Counted from the first letter of the stretch, positions 6,959 to 14,435 are shown. The stretch is DNA of 20,022 nt from Candidatus Bathyarchaeota archaeon (GCA_030641425.1 DAOWHM010000141.1:1-20022), one strand, 5' to 3'. Numbers and translations are program-made. The notes: generated from the sequence alone by a model not told the origin.

Positions 6959-8110
6959 CTATTGCCCCACTCCTATGGTGTTTCCTATTCCAGCAATGAT
7001 AATGATGTCACCTTCCTTCGTCCTCTCTTTGATCACACGCCTAACTCGCTCGGCAGCGACTTCAGTTGCTTCGAAGATTTTCTTCCTCATTGGGGAGACT
7101 GCGTCACCGATGTCTTCCTTGATTATCACTGCGTTTATTGGAATCTTATATTTTAAGATGCTTTCTTCTATCTTGTATTGTTCTGTTCCAGGACCACCAA
7201 TTGCAGCCCCAACTCCTTCAGCTACTTCTCCAGGTTTCTCCCCCTCCAGCTTCAAAGCAGCATCTATCATGATTATTGTGGAAATCTTCCCATCATTTTC
7301 TTCGATGACCCGTTTGATTGCTTCTCCGGGCTTTCCCACATTTCCTCCAGGACCTTCAGCTTTTATCACATAGGCTATTCGTCCTTCTATGGGGACCTTG
7401 GCGACAATACAGTCTTTCTCAATCTTCCTCTTTCTACGTCCTTGCATCAGTTTCGCTGCGACTAAGGCTCCTGCACCGTCACCAATAGGTTGTCCATACG
7501 AAAATGCTTTTAGTGCGCTTGCGTAGGCTTCAGCTTCCCGCATAATCAACGGAAGTATCATCTGAATTTGCATAATGATGTATAAGCTGAGGGTTTTCTT
7601 TCCTAGGATGTAGAAATGACGTATGATTTTGTAGATCATGTTTAATGCTGCTGCAGCTTCCAGAGTGTTTTCCAAGTTGTTAATGTTTGTTTCGTCAGCT
7701 GCTGGAGCCATAATCTTGACTTCGTCTTTGAAGCGTTCTTCTCGCACATCAAGTACGTGCTCAAGTTTCCAAACGATGCCAGCTGGATCCATGCTTTGAG
7801 GACGGATTGTCACGTATTCGAGGAATTGATCTACTCGTTCTGCCGGGTCTACTTCCGATTTTCCAATTTCTTTTATGGTTTTTAACGCGATTTTGCGTCC
7901 TTCGTCTCGTATGAACTTAAGGCGGAGTAAAGAACCTTCAATCTCTCTAATCAAGATATACATTTGTATTCTTTGTCCGTAGAAGACGAAAACTACGAAA
8001 AGAAGGCTGAAAAAAATCTGAAATATCCAACTAATACTATCGCCAGGAAAAATCTGAAGGAGCAACATCTCTAGATGAATCAATCCCGCCACATTCGCAA
8101 AGAACTGCAT
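6959..8110 (-). CDS. DUF1512-like archaeal membrane-anchored protein
   Basis: A 383-residue protein with one N-terminal membrane helix (about 25-45, with IFQIFFSLLFVVFVFYG) and a large soluble part. The soluble part carries glycine-rich loops (GPGGNVGKPGEAIK, IGGPGTEQYKIEE) and ends GIGNTIGVGQ. Length and layout match my recollection of DUF1512, an archaeal family of unknown function; the Gly-rich loops might bind a nucleotide, which is inference. The start is uncertain: a TATA-like ACTTATAAC at 8127-8119 would start transcription near 8097, below the ATG at 8110. GTG 8092 or ATG 8068 are then possible, unless the gene is read through from 5S, whose 3' end is 38 nt upstream. Confidence 0.75.
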   Translation of the reverse strand: MQFFANVAGLIHLEMLLLQIFPGDSISWIFQIFFSLLFVVFVFYGQRIQMYILIREIEGSLLRLKFIRDEGRKIALKTIKEIGKSEVDPAERVDQFLEYVTIRPQSMDPAGIVWKLEHVLDVREERFKDEVKIMAPAADETNINNLENTLEAAAALNMIYKIIRHFYILGKKTLSLYIIMQIQMILPLIMREAEAYASALKAFSYGQPIGDGAGALVAAKLMQGRRKRKIEKDCIVAKVPIEGRIAYVIKAEGPGGNVGKPGEAIKRVIEENDGKISTIIMIDAALKLEGEKPGEVAEGVGAAIGGPGTEQYKIEESILKYKIPINAVIIKEDIGDAVSPMRKKIFEATEVAAERVRRVIKERTKEGDIIIIAGIGNTIGVGQ

Positions 8111-8147
8111 TCACTGTGTTATAAGTCTTGGGATTTCCCATTTAGAA

Positions 8148-8269
8148 GGGTGCCAGCTTTCCCGGCTTCACATGGCCGAAGACCACACTAACACTGGAAA
8201 CGGAACGCAGTTTAACTTCCGAGTTCGGAATGGGATCGGGTGGTTCCCGCGCCCTTTGGCCGGCATCCC
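8148..8269 (-). rRNA. 5S rRNA, unlinked from 16S
   Basis: The minus strand contains the conserved CCCGATCCCATTCCGAACT and GGAAGTTAAACTGCG. Helix I pairs UGCCGGC (8265-8259) with GCUGGCA (8157-8151), flanked by GGG/CCC, so the mature ends lie within a few bases of those given. The gene stands alone, about 7.6 kb from the 16S gene, with its own promoter. Confidence 0.95.
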
Positions 8270-8289
8270 AGACTACAGCGTATCTTTTG

Positions 8290-8310
8290 GGTTCATTAAC
8301 CTTTCGCTTG
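8290..8310 (-). promoter_or_regulatory. 5S rRNA promoter (BRE + TATA-like)
   Basis: Minus-strand AAGCGAAAGGTTAATGAACC has a purine-rich BRE-like CGAAA next to a degenerate TATA, GTTAATG. Its centre is about 28 nt before the 5S 5' end, the right spacing for an archaeal promoter. The same GAAAGGTTAA core recurs at 1101-1119. Confidence 0.6.
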
Positions 8311-8329
8311 TTTACACTCAGATGAGTAG

Positions 8330-8734
8330 TTAGGTCTCAGATGGGCATGTCGAGAAGATTCGGTGCTGTCGATAAACTTTGTGAAGTTTATCTATCTTCT
8401 TTCTGTTTATGTATATTCTGTGTGGTCTGAATCCGCCAGAGAATCCTTTTGGGATGTGAAGGAGCTCATGGATTATAACTTTCTCTTTAGCCACATGTGT
8501 AAGTTTATCGTATCTCTCTGAGATTACTTCAATCAGATATCGGGCTTGCGTTTTCAGAGCCAGTTGCCATAGTTTTTCTAAGCTGTGAATTCGGGCTACG
8601 ATTCGCCGGGATTTTGAGCCTTTGCTTCTGAAGCAGTAGACATATGTTGGATTAATGTATGACAGTTCCAGCCCTTTCACTATAGCATCGACGAGTTGTT
8701 TCACGTCATGTGCCGGATAGTACCTTATAACCAT
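8330..8734 (-). CDS. Putative metallopeptidase (HExxH)
   Basis: A 134-residue protein with HELLH at residues 89-93 and a further His at 105 in GGFRPH, the pattern of a small zinc metallopeptidase. It resembles a family of short putative metallopeptidases found in archaea and phages, from memory. The frame runs open to 9241 but crosses the divergent GIY-YIG gene and the tRNA. The real start is the ATG at 8734, preceded by GGAGAG at ten bases. No signal peptide is visible, so it is probably cytoplasmic. It is divergent from the GIY-YIG gene with 72 bp between. The substrate is unknown. Confidence 0.75.
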   Translation of the reverse strand: MVIRYYPAHDVKQLVDAIVKGLELSYINPTYVYCFRSKGSKSRRIVARIHSLEKLWQLALKTQARYLIEVISERYDKLTHVAKEKVIIHELLHIPKGFSGGFRPHRIYINRKKIDKLHKVYRQHRIFSTCPSET

Positions 8735-8806
8735 AACAATCTCTCTCCAACTGAAACCATAAAAAACATTTCTATCACTTCCGTCGCATATGACCTTCGG
8801 TATAAG

Positions 8807-9055
8807 ATGTGCTACTATGTTTACATGATTCTCTGTGAGGATGGAAGCTTTTACACTGGACATTCTAAGAATGTGAAGTTTCGCTTTAACCAACATAAGA
8901 GGGGTCTTGGCGCAAGGTATACTAGGATGCACAAGCCAATCAGGTTGGTCTACACGGAGAAATTTCTTACACGTGGCGAAGCTATCCGCAGAGAGAAGGC
9001 AATTAAGATTATGACTCATAAAAAGAAGCAAAGACTTGCTGACACATCTGCATAG
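8807..9055 (+). CDS. GIY-YIG domain protein (UPF0213-like)
   Basis: An 82-residue single-domain GIY-YIG protein. Seen: YYVYMILCEDGSFYTGHS for the first two strands, R24 in the helix (KFRFNQH), GLGARYTR, P-x-R-L-V-Y-x-E-K and a late REKAIK helix with the conserved Glu. This is the SLX1/UhbA-like short form, whose members cut or bind branched DNA or act as non-specific nucleases; the actual role here is open. The ATG at 8807 starts the domain directly, and the upstream part of the frame is not domain-like. The tRNA-Trp gene follows 50 nt downstream. Confidence 0.85.
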   Translation: MCYYVYMILCEDGSFYTGHSKNVKFRFNQHKRGLGARYTRMHKPIRLVYTEKFLTRGEAIRREKAIKIMTHKKKQRLADTSA

Positions 9056-9069
9056 TGATGCTACGTAAG

Positions 9070-9079
9070 GCATATATCT
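9070..9079 (+). promoter_or_regulatory. TATA box of tRNA-Trp
   Basis: GCATATATCT lies about 31 nt before the tRNA 5' end, so transcription would start only a few bases upstream of it, as is usual for archaeal tRNA genes. Confidence 0.6.
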
Positions 9080-9143
9080 CCTACTGCATTGTTTCTGGTT
9101 GTGGTGGGGCTGTAGTCTAGCCAGGCATGACGACGGGCTCCAG

Positions 9144-9213
9144 AATGTTATTGACGGGTTTGCGGACCGCTTTAGTGGAATGACGAGATTCTGGAGCGGT
9201 AAACCATAGAGAA
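9144..9213 (+). other. tRNA-Trp intron 1 (position 37/38), 70 nt
   Basis: A relaxed bulge-helix-bulge is formed by exon CUCC (9138-9141) with intron AGAG (9208-9211; one C-A mismatch), bulges AGA and AAA, and the flanking anticodon stem. Cutting after the second base of each bulge gives the exact 37/38 junction. Inside, ACCGC pairs with GCGGU and GGUUU with AAACC. Bases 9189-9198 (AUUCUGGAGC) are perfectly complementary to GCUCCAGAAU (9137-9146), which spans the anticodon. AUGACGA (9180-9186), one base off box C, lies just before it. Confidence 0.7.
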
Positions 9214-9220
9214 ACCCGTA

Positions 9221-9250
9221 GGGATTGCGCTTTTGACGCAATTTCGGGTA
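9221..9250 (+). other. tRNA-Trp intron 2 (variable region), 30 nt
   Basis: The helix CCCG (9215-9218) / CGGG (9245-9248) is flanked by three-base bulges UAG (9219-9221) and UAA (9249-9251). The inner stem is GGAUUGCG (9222-9229) / CGCAAUUU (9237-9244) with a seven-base loop. This is the geometry recognised by archaeal tRNA splicing endonuclease, without an outer helix. Removing it brings AGGUC next to the anticodon stem. Confidence 0.7.
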
Positions 9251-9313
9251 AAGGTCACCGGTTCAAATCCGGCCAGCCCCACCAGATCCTAATGCAACCA
9301 AGTCCGTTGAAGG

Positions 9314-9318
9314 TTTTT
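9314..9318 (+). terminator. T-run after tRNA-Trp
   Basis: TTTTT lies 29 nt after the CCA end, in the gap before the convergent hel308 stop. Archaeal RNA polymerase can stop at such runs, but this one is short. Confidence 0.3.
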
Positions 9319-9350
9319 ATGTTAAGAACTGTTCAGGAAGGGTTTGGTGT

Positions 9351-11585
9351 TTAATAGTATTTCGCGAGGGATTGCTGTTCTGGACTCTCTTCTTTGTCAA
9401 GTTTTTTCCATTCTTCTGATTTCACGAAGCCCCCAGCTTGCTCCTTGATTCTTTTAGCAACTCTAGAGCCAATTAATGGAAGTTCAATGAGTCTACTTAA
9501 AGGTGCACGTTTGAGATCGCTTATGGTCTTCAAGCCAGAATTGTAGAGGATACGAGCCCTTGCTCTTCCTACACCGTCCAGATGGACTAGAGGTAGAAGC
9601 TCAGCCTTCACGCCTTTAGTACTGCGTTCTATCAAAACGTTCAGTTTGGAAACCATATCTCTCTGTTTAAAGAGAACTGCCATTTCATGGCAGGCATAGA
9701 GTAACCATTTGGTGGAATCCGTAAGTCTGTAGAGGTCGCCTGGTTGGACTCTGAATCTTTCAATCATCCGATCTTCCGTATATTCTTCAATCCACGACTG
9801 CATTACCCAAGCCAACTTGGCTTCACCGAGAAACTCTTCGAACTCAAGTGGGTCATCAAGTTCCCTAGGGGGTTCAAACATGAATTCTTCTCTATGTTGT
9901 TCGACAAATAAGACCAACTCATCTACCTCACTTGAATAGGGACGCAGTTTTGGGTACACGTCAGGGGTGTGAGCAACTAGATGAAGGAAGCTGAGATCAG
10001 TTATCGTTGGCGCGCGATTAAGCAAGCCATCACGAAGGAAGACAGCTGAGACTGGATCAATATATAGTTCTGAAACTCGTCGACCGAATTTCGTGGCAAG
10101 GAGTTCTTTACCACTTGAATCTATCATCTGTTCATCGTATAGGAACTTCAAGATTCTTGTAATTACAACTTTGATAGCCTTTGGGTCATATTGGTAGGCG
10201 TAGAATGTTTTCCCGAAGAAGTCGTAGACGTTTTTTTCAGAGGTGGCGTATTGAGCTGCTATAGTTGAGAGGACATGAGGTCGTAGAATTCGTTCCACAG
10301 CTAGTTTTGACCATATACGTTCGGGTTTGGCAAGTACATAGCTTTCCATCAGATAATCTTGCTCATCATCAGTTTTAGCAATGAGAATTGCTTCCCCAGC
10401 CTTGTCATATCTTGGTCTTCCTGCCCTACCTGCCATCTGCTTATACTCAAGAACGGGAATAGGGTAGTAGCCATACCCAACTTCGTATCGTCTATAGTCG
10501 TGAATTATCACCATTCTTGCTGGTAGATTAACTCCGAAGGCTAAAGTTGGGGTAGCTGCCAAAATTTTGATCTTACCTTCTCTAAAGGCGTCTTCAAGGA
10601 GTCTACGATGGGTTCCGCTTAGTCCTGCGTGGTGGAATGCTGCACCCTTTTTTACCAGTTCGGCGAGAAGTTCGCTTATCCTTGTTCGCTCCCCAGCTGC
10701 CTGTACTCGTGTGGCGAGTTGGGTTAGAGAGCGTTTAATAGGTTTGGATATTACATTGTCAAGCTCTGCCGCAACTTTCTTTGCTAATGAAACAGCGTTC
10801 TTCCGAGTTGATGCAAAGATGAGGGCTTGGTTTCCTGATTTCACGATGTGAATGGCGAGATTCAGAGCAGGATTTCTACTGTTCTTACCGATTTGCATCG
10901 ATGCACCATCTTTGAATTGAATCTCTTGGTCTAGAAGCACCCCCTCGTTGAGTTTGACAGGCCTCCATTCAGTTGCAGTATATTTAGCCTTAAGCCAATC
11001 TGCTACCTCTTCAACGTTTCGAATTGTTGCGCTTAGAGCTAAGATTTGGATTTCAGGATTTGCCTGCATGAGTCTTGCGAGCACTACTTCAAGTGTAGGA
11101 CCACGTTCTGAATCGTTGAGCAAATGAACTTCATCAGTCACCACAAGAGATATTTCATCTATCCATTTGGATCTATGCCTTAGAAGTGAATCAGCTTTTT
11201 CGTTTGTGCATATAATTATGTCGAATTTTTCAAGCCAAGGGTCACTGCTGTCAAAATCTCCAGTGCTGATGCCTACCTGTACACGTCTCCCATTGGGTTT
11301 TAAGATAGTGGAATACTTCTTCAGCTCTCGATATTTCTCGTTAGCCAAAGCCCTCAAAGGTGTGAGATAGATGACCTTTCCGTTACGTTCTAGTACATGT
11401 TTGAGGGCGCAGAGCTCTGCTACAAGGGTCTTGCCAGAGGCGGTGGGGCTGGCTAGGACAATATTGTTACCTTCAAGTACACCAGCTGAAATGGCTTCTT
11501 CTTGGGGGGGATAAAGTTCGATGATTCCAGATTTTTTTATTACTTCTTTAACTCGTTTTGGAACGGATAACTCGTCAACCTTCAA
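9351..11585 (-). CDS. hel308: Hel308 family ATP-dependent 3'-5' DNA helicase
   Basis: A Ski2-like superfamily 2 helicase that unwinds the lagging strand at stalled forks and helps recombinational repair. Seen: Q-like motif YPPQEEA (25-31), Walker A ASPTASGKT (45-53), DEVH (151-154), SAT (185-187), TPTLAFGVNLPA, motif VI QMAGRAGRPR (383-392), the winged-helix and ratchet region, and a C-terminal helix-hairpin-helix (LDGVGRARARIL) with the closing basic segment. At 744 residues it is full length. The start is TTG at 11585, placed by AAAGGG about seven bases before it; no ATG fits the frame there. It begins 16 nt after the mcm stop, so it is the third gene of a gins23-mcm-hel308 operon. Confidence 0.95.
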   Translation of the reverse strand: MKVDELSVPKRVKEVIKKSGIIELYPPQEEAISAGVLEGNNIVLASPTASGKTLVAELCALKHVLERNGKVIYLTPLRALANEKYRELKKYSTILKPNGRRVQVGISTGDFDSSDPWLEKFDIIICTNEKADSLLRHRSKWIDEISLVVTDEVHLLNDSERGPTLEVVLARLMQANPEIQILALSATIRNVEEVADWLKAKYTATEWRPVKLNEGVLLDQEIQFKDGASMQIGKNSRNPALNLAIHIVKSGNQALIFASTRKNAVSLAKKVAAELDNVISKPIKRSLTQLATRVQAAGERTRISELLAELVKKGAAFHHAGLSGTHRRLLEDAFREGKIKILAATPTLAFGVNLPARMVIIHDYRRYEVGYGYYPIPVLEYKQMAGRAGRPRYDKAGEAILIAKTDDEQDYLMESYVLAKPERIWSKLAVERILRPHVLSTIAAQYATSEKNVYDFFGKTFYAYQYDPKAIKVVITRILKFLYDEQMIDSSGKELLATKFGRRVSELYIDPVSAVFLRDGLLNRAPTITDLSFLHLVAHTPDVYPKLRPYSSEVDELVLFVEQHREEFMFEPPRELDDPLEFEEFLGEAKLAWVMQSWIEEYTEDRMIERFRVQPGDLYRLTDSTKWLLYACHEMAVLFKQRDMVSKLNVLIERSTKGVKAELLPLVHLDGVGRARARILYNSGLKTISDLKRAPLSRLIELPLIGSRVAKRIKEQAGGFVKSEEWKKLDKEESPEQQSLAKYY

Positions 11586-11601
11586 AAATGAACCCTTTCA
11601 T

Positions 11602-13635
11602 CTATACTTTGCTCAGAAAGCCTGGTCGTCGCTCATAGATTGTTCCGTCTCTTACCAAGCGTCCAATGAGTTTATGACATTCATAAGTTTCGATTTTGTA
11701 CTTGTTGAAGAGGGTTTCTACAAGCAGCTTCTTCTCAACCATACCTGTTTCCTTTGACATTGCGACAACTTCATCGAGGATCAATCGTAATTTGTCTTGC
11801 ATGCTCTTGGGTTTCCCTACCATAATGATGTCAATATCTCGCATGTGAGTTGACATGTCGATTCCAACTTCCTCCAATGATTTGTTCATTATCGCTATTG
11901 CCGCTTCTGCATCTTCCACTGTGACCTCTTTTCGCAGGGCAATCCTAGCTCTGGCTTCTGTTATTCTGATTAGGGACTCTAACTGTCTAGCGGTGATGGC
12001 GATCGGTGAACCTTCGATTTTCTCCGTTACTGCTCTCATCTCGAGGTAGAACTCTTTCAGTCGCTGTATGGCGCCTTCTGACAGTGTAGGTTTTATGTTC
12101 TTGGCGTAGCTGATGTATCTTCGGAGGAGATCTGAGGGAATTGGTGTTTCAGTAGGAGTTGCTCTTCTTCTGTGTATTTCTAAGATGTGGGTTGACATCT
12201 TCTCGTCCAACTCCTTTTTGGGGACATCTTTCAACACAAAAATCAGGTCGAATCTTGACAAGATTGTGACTGGTAGATTGATGTTTTCAGTCACAGTTTT
12301 GTAGGCATCATACCTCCCTAATGAAGGGTTGGCAGCTGCCAGGATTGCTGTCCTAGCGTTGAGTGTTGCAACTATGCCGCCTTTGGCTACGCTTACGGTG
12401 TGTTGTTCCATGGCTTCGTGAATCGCTACTCTGTCTTCGGGGCGCATTTTGTCAATTTCGTCAATGCAAGCAACACCTTTGTCCGCTAGCACGAGGGCTC
12501 CAGCTTCAAGTGTCATACCTCCTCCTCGTTCCCGCAACACAGCGGCTGTTAGACCCGCTGCAGTTGTTCCGCGACCAGATGTGTATAAACCTCTAGGTGC
12601 GATTGCTGCAATGTATTGTAGTAGTTGGGACTTAGCTGTACCTGGATCGCCGACGAGAAGAACATTCATCTCACCTCTGATTGATATATCAGCTAAGTGT
12701 TTAGGAACGCCACCGAAAACAAGGTAGGTAATCGCTTCCTTGATGGTTTCATATCCATAGATTGAGGGTGCGATGGAACGTATAATGTTTCTGTGGATCC
12801 AAGGATCTTGAGAAAACTCAAGGATTTTCTTCTCCTCTTCAGGTGAGATGAGAGCTACTTCCGTTTCTTTACTCTCTACATCGATGAAATTTGCATCAAC
12901 GTGAAGACGGAAGACTCGCAACTTTCCAGCTGTTGGTAATACTGGGGCTACAGCACGAACGACGCCGGTTACTGTAACGTGGTCGCCTGGCCTAGCTTTG
13001 TCGACAAGGTCCCTGCTTGTGAGTTGCACGTTTAAAGTTCTAGGCAGCTGACCTGGAGGCAGATCTTCAGGGCGTTCTTGTATGCGAATTTCCTGGTAGT
13101 CGATGAAGGTGGATCCTTCTTGTTGAAATTCAAAAGGTCCTTTACTTTGGCAAGTTGTGTTTTCACATCGAAGAGGGGCTTTCAAAAAGGGACCAGATTG
13201 ATCTAGATAAGATGTTGTTTCGCATCGTTTGCATTTGAAGGCTGCTCGTAAAACTTGTGGTTGCACAGGTGTTGCCCGCACTATTATGCCTTCAACCATC
13301 ATGAGTTTACCTAGGTTTGCAGCACCGAGTGTACGCAGGTGTGTTGGTTCAGGCAGGTTTCTGAAACGGATGACGACATTCTCTAGTTTTGAGGCGTATT
13401 CACTGTCTTCTATTTCAACCTGTGCGTAGGCAGCCCTATTTGCATGATTGAAGTATTCATCTGGTTTCTCCTTCAGCCTCTCTGCTAGTTTGAAATCGAA
13501 TACCAACAAGTCTTCGAAATCCACTACTAAGGAGTTACTGTTGGCCACCACCATCTGAGAAATTTTTTTGCGGTATTCGGCTTGCTTCAGGAAATCCTCA
13601 AAGCTTTGTTGGGGGTCAACTTCAACTTCAACCAT
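11602..13635 (-). CDS. mcm: Replicative helicase MCM
   Basis: The homohexameric ATPase that unwinds DNA at replication forks. Residues are counted from a possible GTG at 13644. Zinc-binding Cys at 138, 141, 160 and 165 lie in the N-terminal OB region. Then come Walker A GDPGTAKS (332-339), Walker B CIDEIDKM (393-400), sensor-1 AAAN (about 436-439), arginine finger LSRFD (462-466) and a C-terminal winged helix. I prefer the ATG at 13635 (677 residues), which has AAGTGA at a good distance; the GTG lies inside that signal. The start overlaps the end of the GINS gene by eight bases, so translation is probably coupled. No intein is present. Confidence 0.97.
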   Translation of the reverse strand: MVEVEVDPQQSFEDFLKQAEYRKKISQMVVANSNSLVVDFEDLLVFDFKLAERLKEKPDEYFNHANRAAYAQVEIEDSEYASKLENVVIRFRNLPEPTHLRTLGAANLGKLMMVEGIIVRATPVQPQVLRAAFKCKRCETTSYLDQSGPFLKAPLRCENTTCQSKGPFEFQQEGSTFIDYQEIRIQERPEDLPPGQLPRTLNVQLTSRDLVDKARPGDHVTVTGVVRAVAPVLPTAGKLRVFRLHVDANFIDVESKETEVALISPEEEKKILEFSQDPWIHRNIIRSIAPSIYGYETIKEAITYLVFGGVPKHLADISIRGEMNVLLVGDPGTAKSQLLQYIAAIAPRGLYTSGRGTTAAGLTAAVLRERGGGMTLEAGALVLADKGVACIDEIDKMRPEDRVAIHEAMEQHTVSVAKGGIVATLNARTAILAAANPSLGRYDAYKTVTENINLPVTILSRFDLIFVLKDVPKKELDEKMSTHILEIHRRRATPTETPIPSDLLRRYISYAKNIKPTLSEGAIQRLKEFYLEMRAVTEKIEGSPIAITARQLESLIRITEARARIALRKEVTVEDAEAAIAIMNKSLEEVGIDMSTHMRDIDIIMVGKPKSMQDKLRLILDEVVAMSKETGMVEKKLLVETLFNKYKIETYECHKLIGRLVRDGTIYERRPGFLSKV

Positions 13636-14191
13636 TGTTTTCACTTCTCTCTAAGATCTTTTTCCTCCACTCGTTGATGACTTGGTGAAGGCAATAATAG
13701 AGAGTTCTCTCTTCTTGAGTTAGATCTTGAAGAGCATGAGAAGTCAGTGGGAGAGATGAAGCCAGAGAAACTACCTTCTTAACTCTACAATTGGTGATGT
13801 CTTGAGAGATTCTTGAAGACTTCTCAAGTTCTTTTAATTTCTCTCCATTTTTTCTGGAAGCTTTCACCAGTTGCTTTAGATATCGTCTTAGTTTTGGATA
13901 GAAGTCTTCAGGAAGAGGAGAAGCTTTGTTTGTTGGTTGCACCATCTCCTTCCAATGGATTTTGTGAAGTTTAACTACATCTAGCATGTCTTCCTCTCGA
14001 AAACGGACTATCCCTAGTTTCTCAAGTTCTTTAGCGATCCAGAAGCGAATTTCATATTCCCTGCCTTCTTCTAAGGGGCCTACTTTGAATCCAGCCAGTT
14101 CAATCTCTGGCTCATTGAGGTTGGCGACAACTTTGGCTACCTTATTCTCGAACATCAAATCTGCGTCTTCAATTGAGACCTGTTGAGACAT
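13628..14191 (-). CDS. gins23: GINS complex subunit, Gins23 type
   Basis: A 187-residue subunit of the archaeal GINS complex that joins MCM to the replisome. The N-terminal part resembles the B domain of Psf2/Gins23: PLEEGREYEIRFWIAKELEK, then VRFREEDMLDVVKLHKIHWKE. The C-terminal helical part, from PLPEDFYPKLRRYLKQL to EERTLYYCLHQVINEWRKKI, matches the A domain. B before A is the Gins23 order; Gins51 has A first. Sulfolobus also keeps gins23 next to mcm, which supports the call. GGAAAGGAAG precedes the ATG at 14191. It is first in the operon, behind the TATA box at 14239-14248. Confidence 0.87.
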   Translation of the reverse strand: MSQQVSIEDADLMFENKVAKVVANLNEPEIELAGFKVGPLEEGREYEIRFWIAKELEKLGIVRFREEDMLDVVKLHKIHWKEMVQPTNKASPLPEDFYPKLRRYLKQLVKASRKNGEKLKELEKSSRISQDITNCRVKKVVSLASSLPLTSHALQDLTQEERTLYYCLHQVINEWRKKILERSENNG

Positions 14192-14238
14192 TGATGGTCT
14201 TCCTTTCCCCTAATTCCTGCCTTTTATGAAGCACAGCG

Positions 14239-14248
14239 AAATATAAAA
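14239..14248 (-). promoter_or_regulatory. TATA box of the gins23-mcm-hel308 operon
   Basis: Minus-strand TTTTATATTT places transcription start near 14218, giving a leader of about 27 nt. The 300-base gap 14192-14493 holds this promoter and the divergent one for the glutamate synthase; I see no gene in it. Confidence 0.6.
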
Positions 14249-14426
14249 TGTGTAGTTTAAAAAAACAGCAGTTAACACCACAATTTTTATGGTTTAATCG
14301 AACTCAAATTGGAATTCTCTATATTGCGAAATATGGTGGCAAAGATCTTTTGCATATTCGCTGTGTTTTCTCCATCTATAGAAAATCCTCATCCTTCTTT
14401 CTAGTCTATTTCATGATGTAGGGAAT

Positions 14427-14435
14427 CTTTAAATG
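14427..14435 (+). promoter_or_regulatory. TATA box of the glutamate synthase gene
   Basis: CTTTAAATG places the start near 14457. The leader of about 37 nt contains GAGGG eight bases before the ATG at 14494. Confidence 0.45.

Larger units (their letters stand above)
9106..9284 (+). tRNA. tRNA-Trp (CCA anticodon) with two predicted introns; CCA encoded
   Basis: Acceptor stem GGGGCUG/CAGCCCC, discriminator A (9281) and encoded CCA (9282-9284). The D arm is GUCU-loop-UGAC. Anticodon stem ACGGG (9133-9137) / CCCGU (9215-9219) closes the loop CUCCAGA with anticodon CCA at 9140-9142. The T loop UUCAAAU sits on a four-pair stem CCGG/CCGG with an A-C mismatch at 49-65. Intron 1 (9144-9213) is at the standard 37/38 site; intron 2 (9221-9250) is in the variable region. 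Splicing both gives 76 nt plus CCA, with a variable loop of seven. Fit with the archaeal Trp tRNA pattern is good. Confidence 0.93.

Noticed and set aside
6899..7465. Plus-strand frames across the DUF1512-like gene
   Set aside because: They are antisense shadows rich in Ser, Phe and Pro, with no promoter or Shine-Dalgarno site.
8121..8147. Hairpin terminator after 5S
   Set aside because: UGGG-AAAU-CCCA is only four pairs and is not followed by a U-run.
8735..9241. N-terminal extension of the metallopeptidase frame to 303 residues
   Set aside because: It runs antisense through the GIY-YIG gene and into the tRNA, and its sequence is low in domain character. The ATG at 8734 has a Shine-Dalgarno site.
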